A stretch of 49,559 nucleotides of DNA from Bifidobacterium panos (GTDB lineage Bacteria > Actinomycetota > Actinomycetes > Actinomycetales > Bifidobacteriaceae), in contig NZ_JAAIIJ010000020.1 in NCBI RefSeq assembly GCF_012932445.1, positions 1 to 49,559 on the forward strand, written 5' to 3'. The stretch's first letter is position 1; every line of letters begins with the position of its first letter. The position numbers and the translations under genes are program-made. A model generated the notes under the pieces. It was not told where the DNA came from. It ran no database searches and worked only from the letters and a program-made list of their open reading frames with translations. Below, in pieces: positions 35,330-44,668 of the stretch.

Positions 35330-35458
35330 AAGCGGTTAAGTGGAACAAGTGGCGGTCGTGTCGGCTCCGCGCGTGTCGGCTTCGGGCGCGACACATCAAT
35401 CCTGGGCAAGCGCCGGCGCGCCGGCACGCCAGCGTGGGCGAAACGAACGAGGTGGCAC

Positions 35459-36181
35459 ATGGCCGCAATGAAGCTGACCGACGAACAGCGCAAAGCCGTC
35501 GAAACGCTCTCCAACGCCCCCGAACACGCGCATGAATCCAAGCTCGCTGTTTTCCGCCAACTGCCACTGAAAGCCAAACCGGCATATTTCCGCGAGCATT
35601 TCCTCGTGCCGCTCGTCGCAGCGCTCGCGATCATCGCGCTCGTCGCCTTTCTCGTGGTGCGTTTCGTCACGCCGGACAACAGGCCGAAACTCTATGCGGC
35701 GGTGCTCGACGGCGCCATCGACACCTCCGAGGCGCAAACCATGCAGCAGCACTTCGCCGACAAACTCGGGCAGGACGTCACCATCGACAGCTATTTCGAC
35801 ACCAGTAAAGATGGCCTGTCCAAGTTGCAAACCATGCTCTCCGCCAAACAGATCGACGTGATCATCGCCCCGCGTGCCATGTTCCAGCAGTTGGCGGGAT
35901 ACGGCTATCTGACTGATCTGAAATCTTCGCTGAGCGAAACCCAGCAGTCCGAACTTGCCAGCTCGATGGTCTCATTCAACGGGTTCAGCGATGCGGAAAG
36001 TGACGACCCGGGCGCTTCGGGCGACGGCAAGGGCGCATCCAAACCATACGGTCTGAAACTGAACGAAGCGAAGGGTTGGAGCGCCTTTGCCTCGGATGAT
36101 TCCGACGCACTGATCGGCATCGCGGCCGACACGCAGCAGACCGACACGGCCCGCGAGTTCATCAACTGGCTGTACCAGTAG
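35459..36181 (+). CDS. Membrane protein with SBP-like extracytoplasmic domain
   Basis: The product has 240 residues. ATG 35459 follows GAGGTGG; ATG 35468 is an alternative. A cytoplasmic N-terminus of about 50 residues is followed by one helix (FLVPLVAALAIIALVAFLVV) and about 165 residues outside with TSEAQTMQQHFADKLGQDVT, KQIDVIIAPRAMFQQLAGYG and a C-terminal TAREFINWLYQ, which read like half of a solute-binding-protein fold. No transporter is attached, so sensing or complex assembly is possible. It is followed by a YesL-like gene on the same strand and may be expressed with it. Confidence 0.6.
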   Translation: MAAMKLTDEQRKAVETLSNAPEHAHESKLAVFRQLPLKAKPAYFREHFLVPLVAALAIIALVAFLVVRFVTPDNRPKLYAAVLDGAIDTSEAQTMQQHFADKLGQDVTIDSYFDTSKDGLSKLQTMLSAKQIDVIIAPRAMFQQLAGYGYLTDLKSSLSETQQSELASSMVSFNGFSDAESDDPGASGDGKGASKPYGLKLNEAKGWSAFASDDSDALIGIAADTQQTDTAREFINWLYQ

Positions 36182-36270
36182 GGACGATTGGCGGATAATT
36201 GGCAAGCAATCGGCAAAAGACGCATACCGCAGATAACTTCACATAACTTCACATATTGTAAGGAGCACCC

Positions 36271-36891
36271 ATGGCCTCACGATTTTTCCGCGCAGATAAT
36301 CCCTACAACGAGGTGATGAGCGTCGTCGGCGACCTCGCCATGCTGTCCGTGGCGTGGTTCGTCTGCTCGATTCCGCTGGTCACCATCGGGGCGTCAAGCG
36401 CGGCGGCCTGTGAGGTGGCGCGAACAATGCAGGAGGGGCGAGACAACGGCATTTTTCGCGGGTTTTGGGCCGCATTCAAGCGGCGGGTCGGCACCGTGCT
36501 GCTGCTGACGCTGATTCTTGCGTGCGTGTGGGGCTTGGCCGTTTTCGACCTGTGGTATCTGTCTCGACAGTCGGGCGACGCGGTGTCGGTGGTCTACGGC
36601 ATCACCGTGGCCGTGATCGTGCTGGTTGGCATGGTGCTGGCGTTCGTGCTGCCGCTGAGCGGGCGCAGCGAGCTCGGCGTCGTCGCGCAGATCAGGCAAT
36701 CGGCGCGACTGGCTGTGATGAAGCCGTTGGTGGCTTTCGTCGTGTTCGCACTCGATGTCGCGCCCATTGCCCTGCTCGCCACCATTCCCGGGGCGATTGT
36801 CTGGGCGCCGATGCTGTATATCGTCTTCGGCGCCGGCGGCACCGCCTGGCTGCAGATGCTCCTCATCCGCAAGGCCTTCGCCCTGCAATAG
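36271..36891 (+). CDS. YesL/DUF624-family membrane protein
   Basis: The product has 206 residues with AAGGAG before the ATG. It opens with FFRADNPYNEVMSVVGDLAM and a helix ending WFVCSIPLVTIGASSAA, the signature of DUF624 (PF04854), and has five hydrophobic helices. Members of the family are usually found beside carbohydrate ABC importers or glycosidases and have no proven function. It lies 89 bases after the SBP-like gene. Confidence 0.8.
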   Translation: MASRFFRADNPYNEVMSVVGDLAMLSVAWFVCSIPLVTIGASSAAACEVARTMQEGRDNGIFRGFWAAFKRRVGTVLLLTLILACVWGLAVFDLWYLSRQSGDAVSVVYGITVAVIVLVGMVLAFVLPLSGRSELGVVAQIRQSARLAVMKPLVAFVVFALDVAPIALLATIPGAIVWAPMLYIVFGAGGTAWLQMLLIRKAFALQ

Positions 36892-36924
36892 GCGCTCTGC
36901 TCGCCTGAGCGGGTTTACTGCACC

Positions 36925-38094
36925 TTACAGCTCGTAAGTCTGTTCGGCGGCCGAGGCAACCTCGTCGCTGCTGGTGACGATGATCACCGCGCGCTTGGGA
37001 TTGCGGCCATGCGCGATTGACTCGAGCAGCTTGAGCAGCGTGGCGGCGTCTTCCTCGCCAAGCCCCTTGGTCGGCTCGTCGAGAATCAGCGTCTCCGCCT
37101 CGCAAGACAACGCGCGCGCGATGGCCACGCGACGCTGTTCCAGCAACGGCAAATCGCCCACCTTGCTGCCCTTCGTCGCCTCGCCGAAGCCCACGCGGTT
37201 CAACAGTTCGCGCGCGATCACCGGCTTGGGCTTGAGGAACGTGCGCCCTGAGCCGTTCATCGCATACAGCACATTGGTTTCGGCGTCGAGGTCGGTGCGC
37301 ACCGCGTAACGCTGCGTCACCACACCCAGCCGATGTCCGCGCAAATCCCCCACTTCCAGCTCGGTGATATTCGAGCTCTTCGTCATTACCGCGCCCGAAG
37401 CCGGCGGTTGGAAGCCGGTGAGCACGGCCATCAGCGTGGCGCGCTGCTCGGCATCTTCTTCGTCGTCAAGCACTTTCACCGCATACAGCGAACCCGCATA
37501 GAACGCCATCGACGTGTCGTCCAGCACATGACGGCCGGACTTGTGATCCGTCGTGGTGACGTGGTTGAGCGAGAACGTGGGATACGACTTGAGCAGCACC
37601 TGGTCGCTCACCTGAGCGTCCAATCGCGCGTCCGCAACCGAAGCGGCGGGCTTGCCCTCGTTCGGATCGACGGTGGCTTTCCTCTTCAGCGCATCGCCGC
37701 CCAAGGCAATGGTTTCGTTGACGCGACGTGCGTTGGCCGCGGTGGCCGAGGCGCTGGTCTCCTCGGGGACCGCGGTGTCGTCGTCAGTATCGTCCGTGCT
37801 GTCGGTGTCGTCGCTCTCGTCGCCCATGAGCGGAGCGGAGAAGAAATCGCTGGCTGCGTCGCTGCCGTCATTATCGGCTGCGTCACTGCCGTTGTCGCTG
37901 TGCTCGTCCGGCTCCTCATCGTCGAACACGATGTCGAACGACACCGACTGCGGCGTGGCATCATGCTCGGCATCGCCGTTCTCGCCGTTCTCGACACTTT
38001 CGGCGTGCGTAGCTTCCTCGGCGCCGTCCGTCAACTCGTCCGTCAAATCCTTCACGTCGTTGTCTTTCAAATCCTTGTCGTCCTTCTCGCTCAT
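36925..38094 (-). CDS. ABC-type ATPase-like protein with no recognisable Walker A and an acidic N-terminus
   Basis: The product has 389 residues. The first about 120 residues are dominated by Asp, Glu and Ser (DDTDSTDDTDDDTA and similar), a disordered acidic tail. The ATPase-like part has FYAGSLYAVKVLDDEEDAEQ where GxxGxGK(S/T) should be, so the Walker A loop and its Lys are missing. The signature is also altered (LPLLEQRRVAIARAL), whereas Walker B TLILDEPTKG is intact. ATP hydrolysis in the usual way is doubtful. Its start overlaps the stop of the FtsX-like permease gene by four bases (ATGA), so the two are made together. Confidence 0.75.
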   Translation of the reverse strand: MSEKDDKDLKDNDVKDLTDELTDGAEEATHAESVENGENGDAEHDATPQSVSFDIVFDDEEPDEHSDNGSDAADNDGSDAASDFFSAPLMGDESDDTDSTDDTDDDTAVPEETSASATAANARRVNETIALGGDALKRKATVDPNEGKPAASVADARLDAQVSDQVLLKSYPTFSLNHVTTTDHKSGRHVLDDTSMAFYAGSLYAVKVLDDEEDAEQRATLMAVLTGFQPPASGAVMTKSSNITELEVGDLRGHRLGVVTQRYAVRTDLDAETNVLYAMNGSGRTFLKPKPVIARELLNRVGFGEATKGSKVGDLPLLEQRRVAIARALSCEAETLILDEPTKGLGEEDAATLLKLLESIAHGRNPKRAVIIVTSSDEVASAAEQTYEL

Positions 38095-39425
38095 GCTTCC
38101 TCCTGTGTCGTGAATGCGGTCGGCTTGAACAGGTTATGCACGCGGAACGTCGCCGGGCGCAGCATCGCCACAATCGCAAGCACCGCAATCGCGCCCAACG
38201 CGCCCCAAATCGTGTTCCAGACAACACCCGACGTGACGGGCGTGGCGTGGCCTTCAGCCAGCTTCGAACCAATGGCCCCGGCGCTCAAACCGCCTGCCAG
38301 CAAACCAATAGCCGCCGGCACAATCGTCAGCATGAACGTCTCCAGCATGAACTGCCAGCCAAGACGCGGCTTGCTCACGCCGGTAATCAAACCCATGCCA
38401 ATCTCCTCGCCGCGCACCAGCCACGTGCGCCCCATAGTGAGCGCCAGCAACGCCAATCCGCCGACTGCCAGCAACACCCACATCGCCACGCGCACCGTGG
38501 AAGCCACACGTCCCAGCGGCGCGATCGACTGTTCATAGGCCTTCAGCGACGGCGAAGAAATCTCGTAGCCGTCAGGCAGCCCGGCTTTCTTCGCAAGCGT
38601 GACGAACTGCTCGTAATCGGAGGGGCTGGATAGCTGGAACACCACGTCCAGTTGCGGCGCCGACCACGTGCCCTTTGCGCTTTCCTGCTTGTCGAGTTCG
38701 TAGGTGTATGTGGTGGCATACGCCGTGTAGATCACATTGTCGCGGTTTTCCTTGGCGAGCTTGGCAGTCTGCTGGCTGGCCCCGTCCGTGTATTCGTAGA
38801 TGCCCTGCACGGTGTACTCGTAGGTTTTCGAGGCGTCAGTCGGGTCGCCCACGCTGAACTTGGAACCGACCTTCAGATTGTTCTTGTCGGCCAGCGTCTT
38901 GGAAATCAGCGCGCCGGTGAACGAGGTGTCGGAGTATTCGAGGTCTTTGCCCGTGACGATCTTGAACGTTCCCAGATCGTTTGACTTGACGGCTTCTTCG
39001 TCATAGAAGCTGCGCAACAGCAGCTCGCCGCCGGTTTCGTCCGCGCTCTTGTCCTCCGTGCCGGCAATCGCCGTGATCGAGTCGCTCTGACGCACCGGCA
39101 GCGTTTCGATGAGCGTGTATTCGAACGAGATATTCGCGTTCTGCGCCGCGGTTGCCAATGAACTGTAGTCGTTGATTGTCAGATAGTGCGAGGTGGTGCC
39201 TTCCGCGTCGTCGCCCTTCAGGCTCGACTGCAGTTCGGCGGTCGGTCGAATGACGGCGGTGGGCTGCTGCGCCTGGTAGTCGGCTCCGTGCGCGTCGTCG
39301 TTTTCATGCAGTATCGCCAGCGAGACGATGGCTCCGAACGAAACGACAAGCGCCACCAGCACGGTCAGTATGGAATACGCCCGGTGCCGCGCGATGGCGC
39401 GCCAAGCGTTGGTGAGAACGAACAT
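38091..39425 (-). CDS. FtsX/MacB-like permease paired with the Walker A-deficient ATPase
   Basis: The product has 444 residues. ATG 39425 follows GGAG; a TTG start 11 codons upstream is less likely. An N-terminal helix (YSILTVLVALVVSFGAIVSL), an extracytoplasmic domain of about 240 residues and three C-terminal helices with GEEIGMGLITGVSK, a degenerate coupling motif, give the MacB/FtsX topology. The altered coupling motif and the altered ATPase fit a pair that has drifted together. The substrate is unknown; such pairs can act in mechanotransmission or signalling instead of transport. Confidence 0.75.
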   Translation of the reverse strand: MFVLTNAWRAIARHRAYSILTVLVALVVSFGAIVSLAILHENDDAHGADYQAQQPTAVIRPTAELQSSLKGDDAEGTTSHYLTINDYSSLATAAQNANISFEYTLIETLPVRQSDSITAIAGTEDKSADETGGELLLRSFYDEEAVKSNDLGTFKIVTGKDLEYSDTSFTGALISKTLADKNNLKVGSKFSVGDPTDASKTYEYTVQGIYEYTDGASQQTAKLAKENRDNVIYTAYATTYTYELDKQESAKGTWSAPQLDVVFQLSSPSDYEQFVTLAKKAGLPDGYEISSPSLKAYEQSIAPLGRVASTVRVAMWVLLAVGGLALLALTMGRTWLVRGEEIGMGLITGVSKPRLGWQFMLETFMLTIVPAAIGLLAGGLSAGAIGSKLAEGHATPVTSGVVWNTIWGALGAIAVLAIVAMLRPATFRVHNLFKPTAFTTQEEA

Positions 39426-39761
39426 TCGCTGCTTCTCCAGTCCTCTGCTTTTGTTCAAACGGATATTTCCAACACTAAAACACTACGTCGAGTTTCGTGC
39501 GCGTTCTCTTGCTTCTTGCTGGTATGCGCCTTGGCGAAAACTGAAAGATTCCTGTTTATGCTCGTCGCATTGTTCTCCGGACAGGCGCTGCCGATAAGAA
39601 ATAGCGACGTTGGAATCGCGGCGAGACACACCGTGTTCGATACGCCCCTCGCCGTAAGCTTAGGTGCATGAAAACAAGCCGTCCGTAGCGTGCGGTGAGT
39701 GATGCACCCGGCGGTTGCGCGAAAACCCACGCGAACTGTGCGCGAGCGAAGAGGAGAGGCC
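39426..39761. other. Divergent intergenic region of 336 bases
   Basis: It separates the minus-strand permease gene from the plus-strand MFS gene and must hold both promoters. I found no convincing gene, repeat or strong -35/-10 pair. GAGGAG at 39752-39757 is the ribosome binding site of the MFS gene. Confidence 0.4.
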
Positions 39762-41351
39762 ATGCTGGAACCATATATCCGTCCGGGCATCGACGACCGC
39801 CCCGACTACGAAAAGGCGCTGAGTCCGGAAGACAAGGCCGCCGTGGCTCGTCTGGCCATCGAGGATCGTCGTTTGCCGCCCGAGGCTTCCAGCGAACAGC
39901 CCGGAGCGCAGGCCGCCCGCTTGACCGCCGATGGGGCGGTGCCCGTGGCTGCCGCCGCGGTCGATGCCGCCGTGCCCGACTATTCCTCGTCGTTTCTCGA
40001 CATGCGCGACCCGATGGTCTCCGCCGACGGTCAGCGCCCCTCGAGTCTCGACGTGACACGGTTGAAGTGGGGATTCGCCGCGGCGGCCACGCTCACCACC
40101 GCGCCATGGGTGATGCTCAATCTGGTGGGCATCCCCAATCAGGTGGCGCGGGCTTGCGGCTTGGACACAGCGTTCGCGATTCTTGCCAAGAACGCCGGCT
40201 GTGTACTGGTTGTGCCACTGGCGGCCATCATTGCACTTGGCGCAATCGCTTCGATGATGTTCATGCCGTTCGTCGCCGCATGGTCAGACCACACATCCCT
40301 CGCCATCGGCCGCCGCACGCCGTGGCTGGTCGCGGGCGGTGTGCTCGCCGCGCTGGTCACGCTGGTTTTGGGCTCGCTGAACAATATCGTGGTGCTGGCT
40401 GTGCTTTGGGTGGTGCTGCAATTCGCTTATGCGATGGTCTCCGCGCCGCTCGTCGCAGCCATCGCCGAGCGTGTGCCCGACAAGTTCCGCGACACGGTGG
40501 AGCGCTGGCATGCCATGGGTGTGCTGGTCGGTCAGGTGTCCGGCGGTGTGATTGGCGGCATGTCCATCGCGTTTGGCGCGTCCACCCCATTCGCGTGCGC
40601 CGCCGTGCTGTTCGCCGTTTCCGGTGTGGCGACGGTGCTGGTGTGGCCGCGTGAACCCTCCAGTGTTGAGCAGCGGCATTCGCGCATCGATTGGAACGAG
40701 GAATATGCCGTATTGCGCGGGCCTCGCGGCGACAAGGCGCGTCCGTTCCTGCGCCTGTTCGCATCCCGCCTGTTCATGATGGCGGCTGTCTCGCTCACCG
40801 GCGTTTTCCTGTGGTACATCGTGCGTTTCGCCGTATATGGTGACGAGCCCCAGCTCACGTCCGCGCCGCTCACCCTGCCTTCAGGCACGCTGATCATGCT
40901 GCTATCCATCGCCTCGTTTGCTGGTGCCGCACTCGCCTCGGCTTGCGCCGGTGCGATCGCAGACAAGTTCCTGAAGGGCCTCGGCTCGCGCAACTTGCGT
41001 ATTGCGGCGGCCCTGACCTGCGTGTTGTATATTCTCGGCCTGCTGGCAGGCATGGCGATTGTGCTCATCGGCGGCGAAAAAAGCTTGATGATCTTCTCGC
41101 TGGTGGCCGGTTTCGCATTGGGATTGTATGACGTGCTGGTGCAACCGCTGGCGGTTGAGGCCCTGCCTGATTCGCACACCGCAGGCCGGGATTTTGGCTT
41201 CTATGCGCTCGCCAAGCCGCTCGGTCTGGCATTGGGGGCTGTGCTGGGTGCCGTCGTCGTGATTGCGTTCATTTCGTCGTTGGGTTATATCGCCCTGTTC
41301 CCAGCCGCCATCGTCTGCACCGCGATCGCCGCCTTGCTTTTGTGCAAATAG
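39762..41351 (+). CDS. MFS transporter with long cytoplasmic N-terminus
   Basis: The product has 529 residues from ATG 39762. The first about 100 residues are soluble, followed by about twelve helices. SDHTSLAIGRRTPWLVAGG is the MFS motif A region (loop 2-3, DxxxxGRR) and resembles the GPH sugar:cation symporter branch. GAIADKFLKGLGSRN is the second-half equivalent. The C-terminus ends in a helix. The substrate cannot be read from sequence; a sugar or glycoside is plausible from the relatives. Confidence 0.8.
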   Translation: MLEPYIRPGIDDRPDYEKALSPEDKAAVARLAIEDRRLPPEASSEQPGAQAARLTADGAVPVAAAAVDAAVPDYSSSFLDMRDPMVSADGQRPSSLDVTRLKWGFAAAATLTTAPWVMLNLVGIPNQVARACGLDTAFAILAKNAGCVLVVPLAAIIALGAIASMMFMPFVAAWSDHTSLAIGRRTPWLVAGGVLAALVTLVLGSLNNIVVLAVLWVVLQFAYAMVSAPLVAAIAERVPDKFRDTVERWHAMGVLVGQVSGGVIGGMSIAFGASTPFACAAVLFAVSGVATVLVWPREPSSVEQRHSRIDWNEEYAVLRGPRGDKARPFLRLFASRLFMMAAVSLTGVFLWYIVRFAVYGDEPQLTSAPLTLPSGTLIMLLSIASFAGAALASACAGAIADKFLKGLGSRNLRIAAALTCVLYILGLLAGMAIVLIGGEKSLMIFSLVAGFALGLYDVLVQPLAVEALPDSHTAGRDFGFYALAKPLGLALGAVLGAVVVIAFISSLGYIALFPAAIVCTAIAALLLCK

Positions 41352-41579
41352 TTCAACCTCGTCAATTTGGCGAGTGAGACGCCGACGGCAGCGTGATTGG
41401 CTCACGTTGTGGACGTGCGCGCGGCCCGGGTAGCGGTGCCGGTAGGATGGTTCTCGGTTTCGAGGGACAAAATCCCTCACAAGGACAAACGACAGCGCAT
41501 CTGCGCAACAAACGTGGATACCCGGGACGGCTCCAAGCCATGCCCGCCTGTGAAATATAAATTAAAGGAGTGCCAACGA

Positions 41580-42632
41580 ATGGCTGCACAAATCTGGTAT
41601 GAAAACGACGGCGATCTTTCCGTGCTCGAAGGCAAGAAGGTTGCGATCATCGGTTACGGCTCGCAGGGTCACGCGCATGCGCTGAACCTGCGTGATTCCG
41701 GCGTCGACGTGGTGGTGGGCTTGCGCCCGACTTCCAAGTCGGTTGAGTTCGCCAAGGAGCAGGGCCTTGAGGTCAAGTCCGTGCCGGAAGCTTCCGCCGA
41801 AGCCGACATCATCATGATCCTCGCCCCCGATCAGTACCAGCGCACCATCTGGGCCAACGACATCGAGCCCAACATCAAGCCGGGCGCGGCTGTCGCCTTC
41901 GCCCACGGCTTCAACATTCACTACGGCTACATCAAGCCGAGCGAAGATCACCCGGTCTTCATGGTTGCGCCGAAGGGCCCGGGCCACATCGTGCGCCGTG
42001 AATACGCGGCCGGCCGTGGCGTGCCGGTGGTTGTCGCCGTCGAGCAGGATCCGCGCGGTGACGGCTGGGACATCACCCTGGCCTACGCCAAGGCTCTGGG
42101 CGCTCTGCGCGCCGGCGCCATCAAGACCACCTTCAAGGAAGAGACCGAGACGGATCTGTTCGGTGAGCAGAACGTGCTCATGGGCGGCGTGAACAAGCTC
42201 GTCGAGATGGGCTTCGAGGTGCTGACCGACGCCGGCTACCAGCCGGAGATCGCCTACTTCGAGGTGTGCCACGAGCTGAAGATGCTCGTCGACCTGATGA
42301 ACGAGGGCGGCCTGAACAAGGCTCGTTGGTCTTGCTCCGACACCGCGCAGTATGGCGATTACACCAACACCGTCATCAACGAGGATTGCCGCAAGCGCAT
42401 GGAATATCACCTGCAGCGCATCCAGGACGGCTCCTTCGCCAAGGAATTCATCGACGATCAGGACGCCGGCGCCCCGCACTTCAAGGAGCTGCAGGAGAAG
42501 TACTCCCACGAGCGCATCGAGACCGTCGGCCCGAAGCTGCGCGCCATGTTCTCCTGGAACAAGGATGGCGTGAAGGACGCCGACGAGGCCAACTCCTTCA
42601 CCGGCAAGATCGCCCGCGCCCAGGTGCAGTGA
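41580..42632 (+). CDS. ilvC: Ketol-acid reductoisomerase (NADP+)
   Basis: The product has 350 residues, a class I enzyme. AAAGGAG precedes ATG 41580. [20 protein letters not shown] is the Rossmann nucleotide-binding loop, followed by [35 protein letters not shown] (Mg-binding Asp and Glu) and [17 protein letters not shown] are the knotted-domain motifs. It converts acetolactate or acetohydroxybutyrate to the dihydroxy acids of valine, leucine and isoleucine synthesis. The leader (41352-41579) has a small hairpin (41462-41478) but no T-box. It ends in a good terminator. Confidence 0.97.
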   Translation: MAAQIWYENDGDLSVLEGKKVAIIGYGSQGHAHALNLRDSGVDVVVGLRPTSKSVEFAKEQGLEVKSVPEASAEADIIMILAPDQYQRTIWANDIEPNIKPGAAVAFAHGFNIHYGYIKPSEDHPVFMVAPKGPGHIVRREYAAGRGVPVVVAVEQDPRGDGWDITLAYAKALGALRAGAIKTTFKEETETDLFGEQNVLMGGVNKLVEMGFEVLTDAGYQPEIAYFEVCHELKMLVDLMNEGGLNKARWSCSDTAQYGDYTNTVINEDCRKRMEYHLQRIQDGSFAKEFIDDQDAGAPHFKELQEKYSHERIETVGPKLRAMFSWNKDGVKDADEANSFTGKIARAQVQ

Positions 42633-42667
42633 GCTTGTCGCTGAACTAACGCTGGTCTAAGATAACC

Positions 42668-42706
42668 AAACCGCCGCTTTCCGCATCCCTGCGGAGGCGG
42701 CGGTTT
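42668..42706 (+). terminator. ilvC terminator
   Basis: AAACCGCCGC pairs with GCGGCGGTTT around an inner CCGCA/TGCGG stem and ends in TTTT. Confidence 0.85.
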
Positions 42707-42725
42707 TCGTATGCGCCAAACATCT

Positions 42726-42835
42726 ATGCAATTCGTGGGTTAGCTTTTATGCAAATCATGGGTTAGACCTTATGTAAATCATGGGTTAGGACTTATGTAA
42801 ATCGTTGGTTAGACTTTATGTAATTCGTGGGTTAG
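42726..42835 (+). repeat. 23-bp tandem repeat array A, five units
   Basis: An 18-base core, ATGYAAWTCRTGGGTTAG with one mismatch in unit 4, begins at 42726, 42749, 42772, 42795 and 42818, each followed by five looser bases such as GACTT. The period is exactly 23. The array lies between the ilvC terminator and the hipB leader. It is AT-rich against a GC-rich background. There are no spacers as in CRISPR. Units share polarity with array B at 44467. Confidence 0.95.
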
Positions 42836-42854
42836 CTCTATTTAAATATATGTA

Positions 42855-42883
42855 TGATAATCTTTATCTGAGATAACTATCAC
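42855..42883. promoter_or_regulatory. Palindromic operator-like site before hipB
   Basis: TTATCTGAGATAA (42864-42876) is a perfect dyad around one base, flanked by a further GATAA on the left (42856-42860) and TATCA on the right, giving nested symmetry. HipB-type antitoxins usually repress their own operon at such sites; assignment here is inferred from position. Confidence 0.5.
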
Positions 42884-42929
42884 TATGTTGATATTTATTA
42901 AAATCAGACGAAATATGTGAGGTGATGGC

Positions 42930-43223
42930 ATGAAATATGTTCCGACCGCGGTGCGTCGCGGGCTGCGCACGTTGGGCTCTTGCGCCCAGACGCAGCGCAA
43001 ATTGCTGAACCTCACGATTGCCGATGTCGCGCAACGAGCCGGCGTCAGCGTCAACACTGTGCGCAACGTCGAAGCAGGCCAGGCCGTGCGCACCGATTCC
43101 CTGTTCGCGGTGCTTAATGTGTTGCAGCTGCTGGATCCTCTCGTGGATGCCGCCGACCCATACAAAACCGCGCTGGGAATGGCGCGTGCCATTGACCAAC
43201 TTCCCCAACGGGTGAGGAGATGA
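42930..43223 (+). CDS. hipB: HipB-like Xre-family antitoxin
   Basis: The product has 97 residues; GAGGTGAT precedes the ATG. TIADVAQRAGVSVNTVRNVE then AGQAVRTDSLFAVLNVL is a standard Xre/Cro HTH, the size and fold of HipB. It ends four bases before hipA, so they are one unit. It should bind HipA and repress the operon. The nearby dyad at 42855 is a candidate operator. Confidence 0.8.
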   Translation: MKYVPTAVRRGLRTLGSCAQTQRKLLNLTIADVAQRAGVSVNTVRNVEAGQAVRTDSLFAVLNVLQLLDPLVDAADPYKTALGMARAIDQLPQRVRR

Positions 43224-43227
43224 AACC

Positions 43228-44460
43228 ATGTCCTCTCGTTACGAAATCGAAGTCAGCACCACAATCAAAGGCGCAACCGCAGCCGCCGGCACGCTGTTCG
43301 CGCAGAACGACAAACTCACGTTCCGCTACAACCCTGAATATCTCGCCAATCTGAATGCTTACGATCTGGCTCCTTCGCTCCCGCGCACGTCAACCGCCCC
43401 GTTCTTCTTCAACGGGCTCGGCCCGTTTTCCGATTCCGCGCCGGATCGCTGGGGGCGTCGACTGCTGAACCGCGCGTTGAAGCGCACTCGTGTTTCCGAG
43501 ATAGAATATCTGCTTGGCGTAAACGACCTGACGCGCCAAGGGGCGTTGCGCTATGCAATCGATGGTGTCGCTCAGGCTGACGGCAGCGATGTGCCGGTGT
43601 TGACTGACTTGCCTGGTCTGCTTGATACGGCGGATGCGGTCGGGCAGGATCGGGATGTGCCCGACGTGGCGTTGCGGCGACTGTATCGCGCCACCGGCTC
43701 GCTGGGTGGGGCGCGGCCGAAAGCTTCGGTGTATGACAGTGGCAGATTGTGGATGGCCAAGTTTCCCAAGCCGAACGGGGATGATTGGGATGTCATCGGC
43801 TGGGAGGCGGTGACGCTTGATTTGGCGAATCTGGCGGGGTTGTGTGTGCCGAACCATCGGACGGTGAATATTGAGGATGCCGAAGGTCGTCATCGCACGG
43901 TGCTGCTCACCGAGCGCTTTGACCGCGAACCGTCGTCTGAAGGGCCGGAGCGCATGTGCCGCATCCCCTATATCTCCGCTATGACAGCCTTGGGTGCCAA
44001 GGATGGAGAGGGTGGAGATTGGCTTGATTTGGCCGAATATGCGCAGCGTGTCGGTTGTGATATGCGCGAACTGTGGCACCGGGCCGCATTTGGCGCGGCC
44101 ATCGGGAATTGCGACGACCATCTGCGCAACCACGGCTTTCTGCGCGAGGGTAACGGGTGGCGCCTGTCGCCGGCGTTTGATCTCAATCCCGAGCCGCTTG
44201 ACTCCCAGATGGAGGATGCGCATCAGCTAACCATGTTCGGGGAGCCGAACGTTACCGTGGCTTTGATGCTGCAAAACGATGTGCTCAACCTGTTTTCCAT
44301 GCCTCGTGATGGAGCAGTTCGCTGGTGTGCCACGCTTCATTCGGTGCTTGCGCGCGCAATGCCGATGGCGCGGATGAAGCAGCTTGACAGCCGTTCCATT
44401 GAGATTATGGATTCGCGCTTCGAACGCGCGCAGCAGGAGTTGGACACCGCAATCCGTTGA
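43228..44460 (+). CDS. hipA: HipA-family Ser/Thr kinase toxin
   Basis: The product has 410 residues. The N-terminal HipA domain has FFFNGLGPFSDSAPDRWGRR. TGSLGGARPKASV is the Gly-rich ATP loop, AKFPKPNGDDWDVIGWE holds the ATP-binding Lys, GNCDDHLRNHGFL around Asp296 is the catalytic loop, and LSPAFDLNP is the metal-binding DFD-like motif. All kinase residues appear intact. Known HipA proteins phosphorylate glutamyl- or other tRNA synthetases and cause dormancy. The stop codon is six bases before the second 23-bp repeat array, an unusual arrangement. Confidence 0.9.
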   Translation: MSSRYEIEVSTTIKGATAAAGTLFAQNDKLTFRYNPEYLANLNAYDLAPSLPRTSTAPFFFNGLGPFSDSAPDRWGRRLLNRALKRTRVSEIEYLLGVNDLTRQGALRYAIDGVAQADGSDVPVLTDLPGLLDTADAVGQDRDVPDVALRRLYRATGSLGGARPKASVYDSGRLWMAKFPKPNGDDWDVIGWEAVTLDLANLAGLCVPNHRTVNIEDAEGRHRTVLLTERFDREPSSEGPERMCRIPYISAMTALGAKDGEGGDWLDLAEYAQRVGCDMRELWHRAAFGAAIGNCDDHLRNHGFLREGNGWRLSPAFDLNPEPLDSQMEDAHQLTMFGEPNVTVALMLQNDVLNLFSMPRDGAVRWCATLHSVLARAMPMARMKQLDSRSIEIMDSRFERAQQELDTAIR

Positions 44461-44466
44461 ACATCC

Positions 44467-44668
44467 ACGCAATTCGTGGGTTAGCTTTTATGTAATTCAT
44501 GGGTTAGGACTTATGCAAATCATGGGTTAGGACTTATGTAATTCATGGGTTAGGACTTATGCAAATCATGGGTTAGGACTTATGCAAATCATGGGTTAGA
44601 ACTTATGTAATTCATGGGTTAGACTTTATGTAAATCGTGGGTTAGACTTTATGTAATTCATGGGTTAG
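44467..44668 (+). repeat. 23-bp tandem repeat array B, nine units
   Basis: Units with the same 18-base core as array A start at 44467, 44490, 44513, 44536, 44559, 44582, 44605, 44628 and 44651, all exactly 23 bases apart. The first unit of arrays A and B is nearly identical (both end TTCGTGGGTTAGCTTTT), while inner units alternate TGTAATTC and TGCAAATC forms. It starts right after the hipA stop and ends 35 bases before the ATPase gene, so it occupies that gene's promoter region. Confidence 0.95.

Noticed and set aside
41352..41579. T-box or leader-peptide attenuator before ilvC
   Set aside because: No T-box consensus and no run of branched-chain codons in a short leader frame was found; only a small hairpin.
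42726..44668. CRISPR array
   Set aside because: The repeats are directly tandem with a five-base near-constant linker, no unique spacers and no cas genes.
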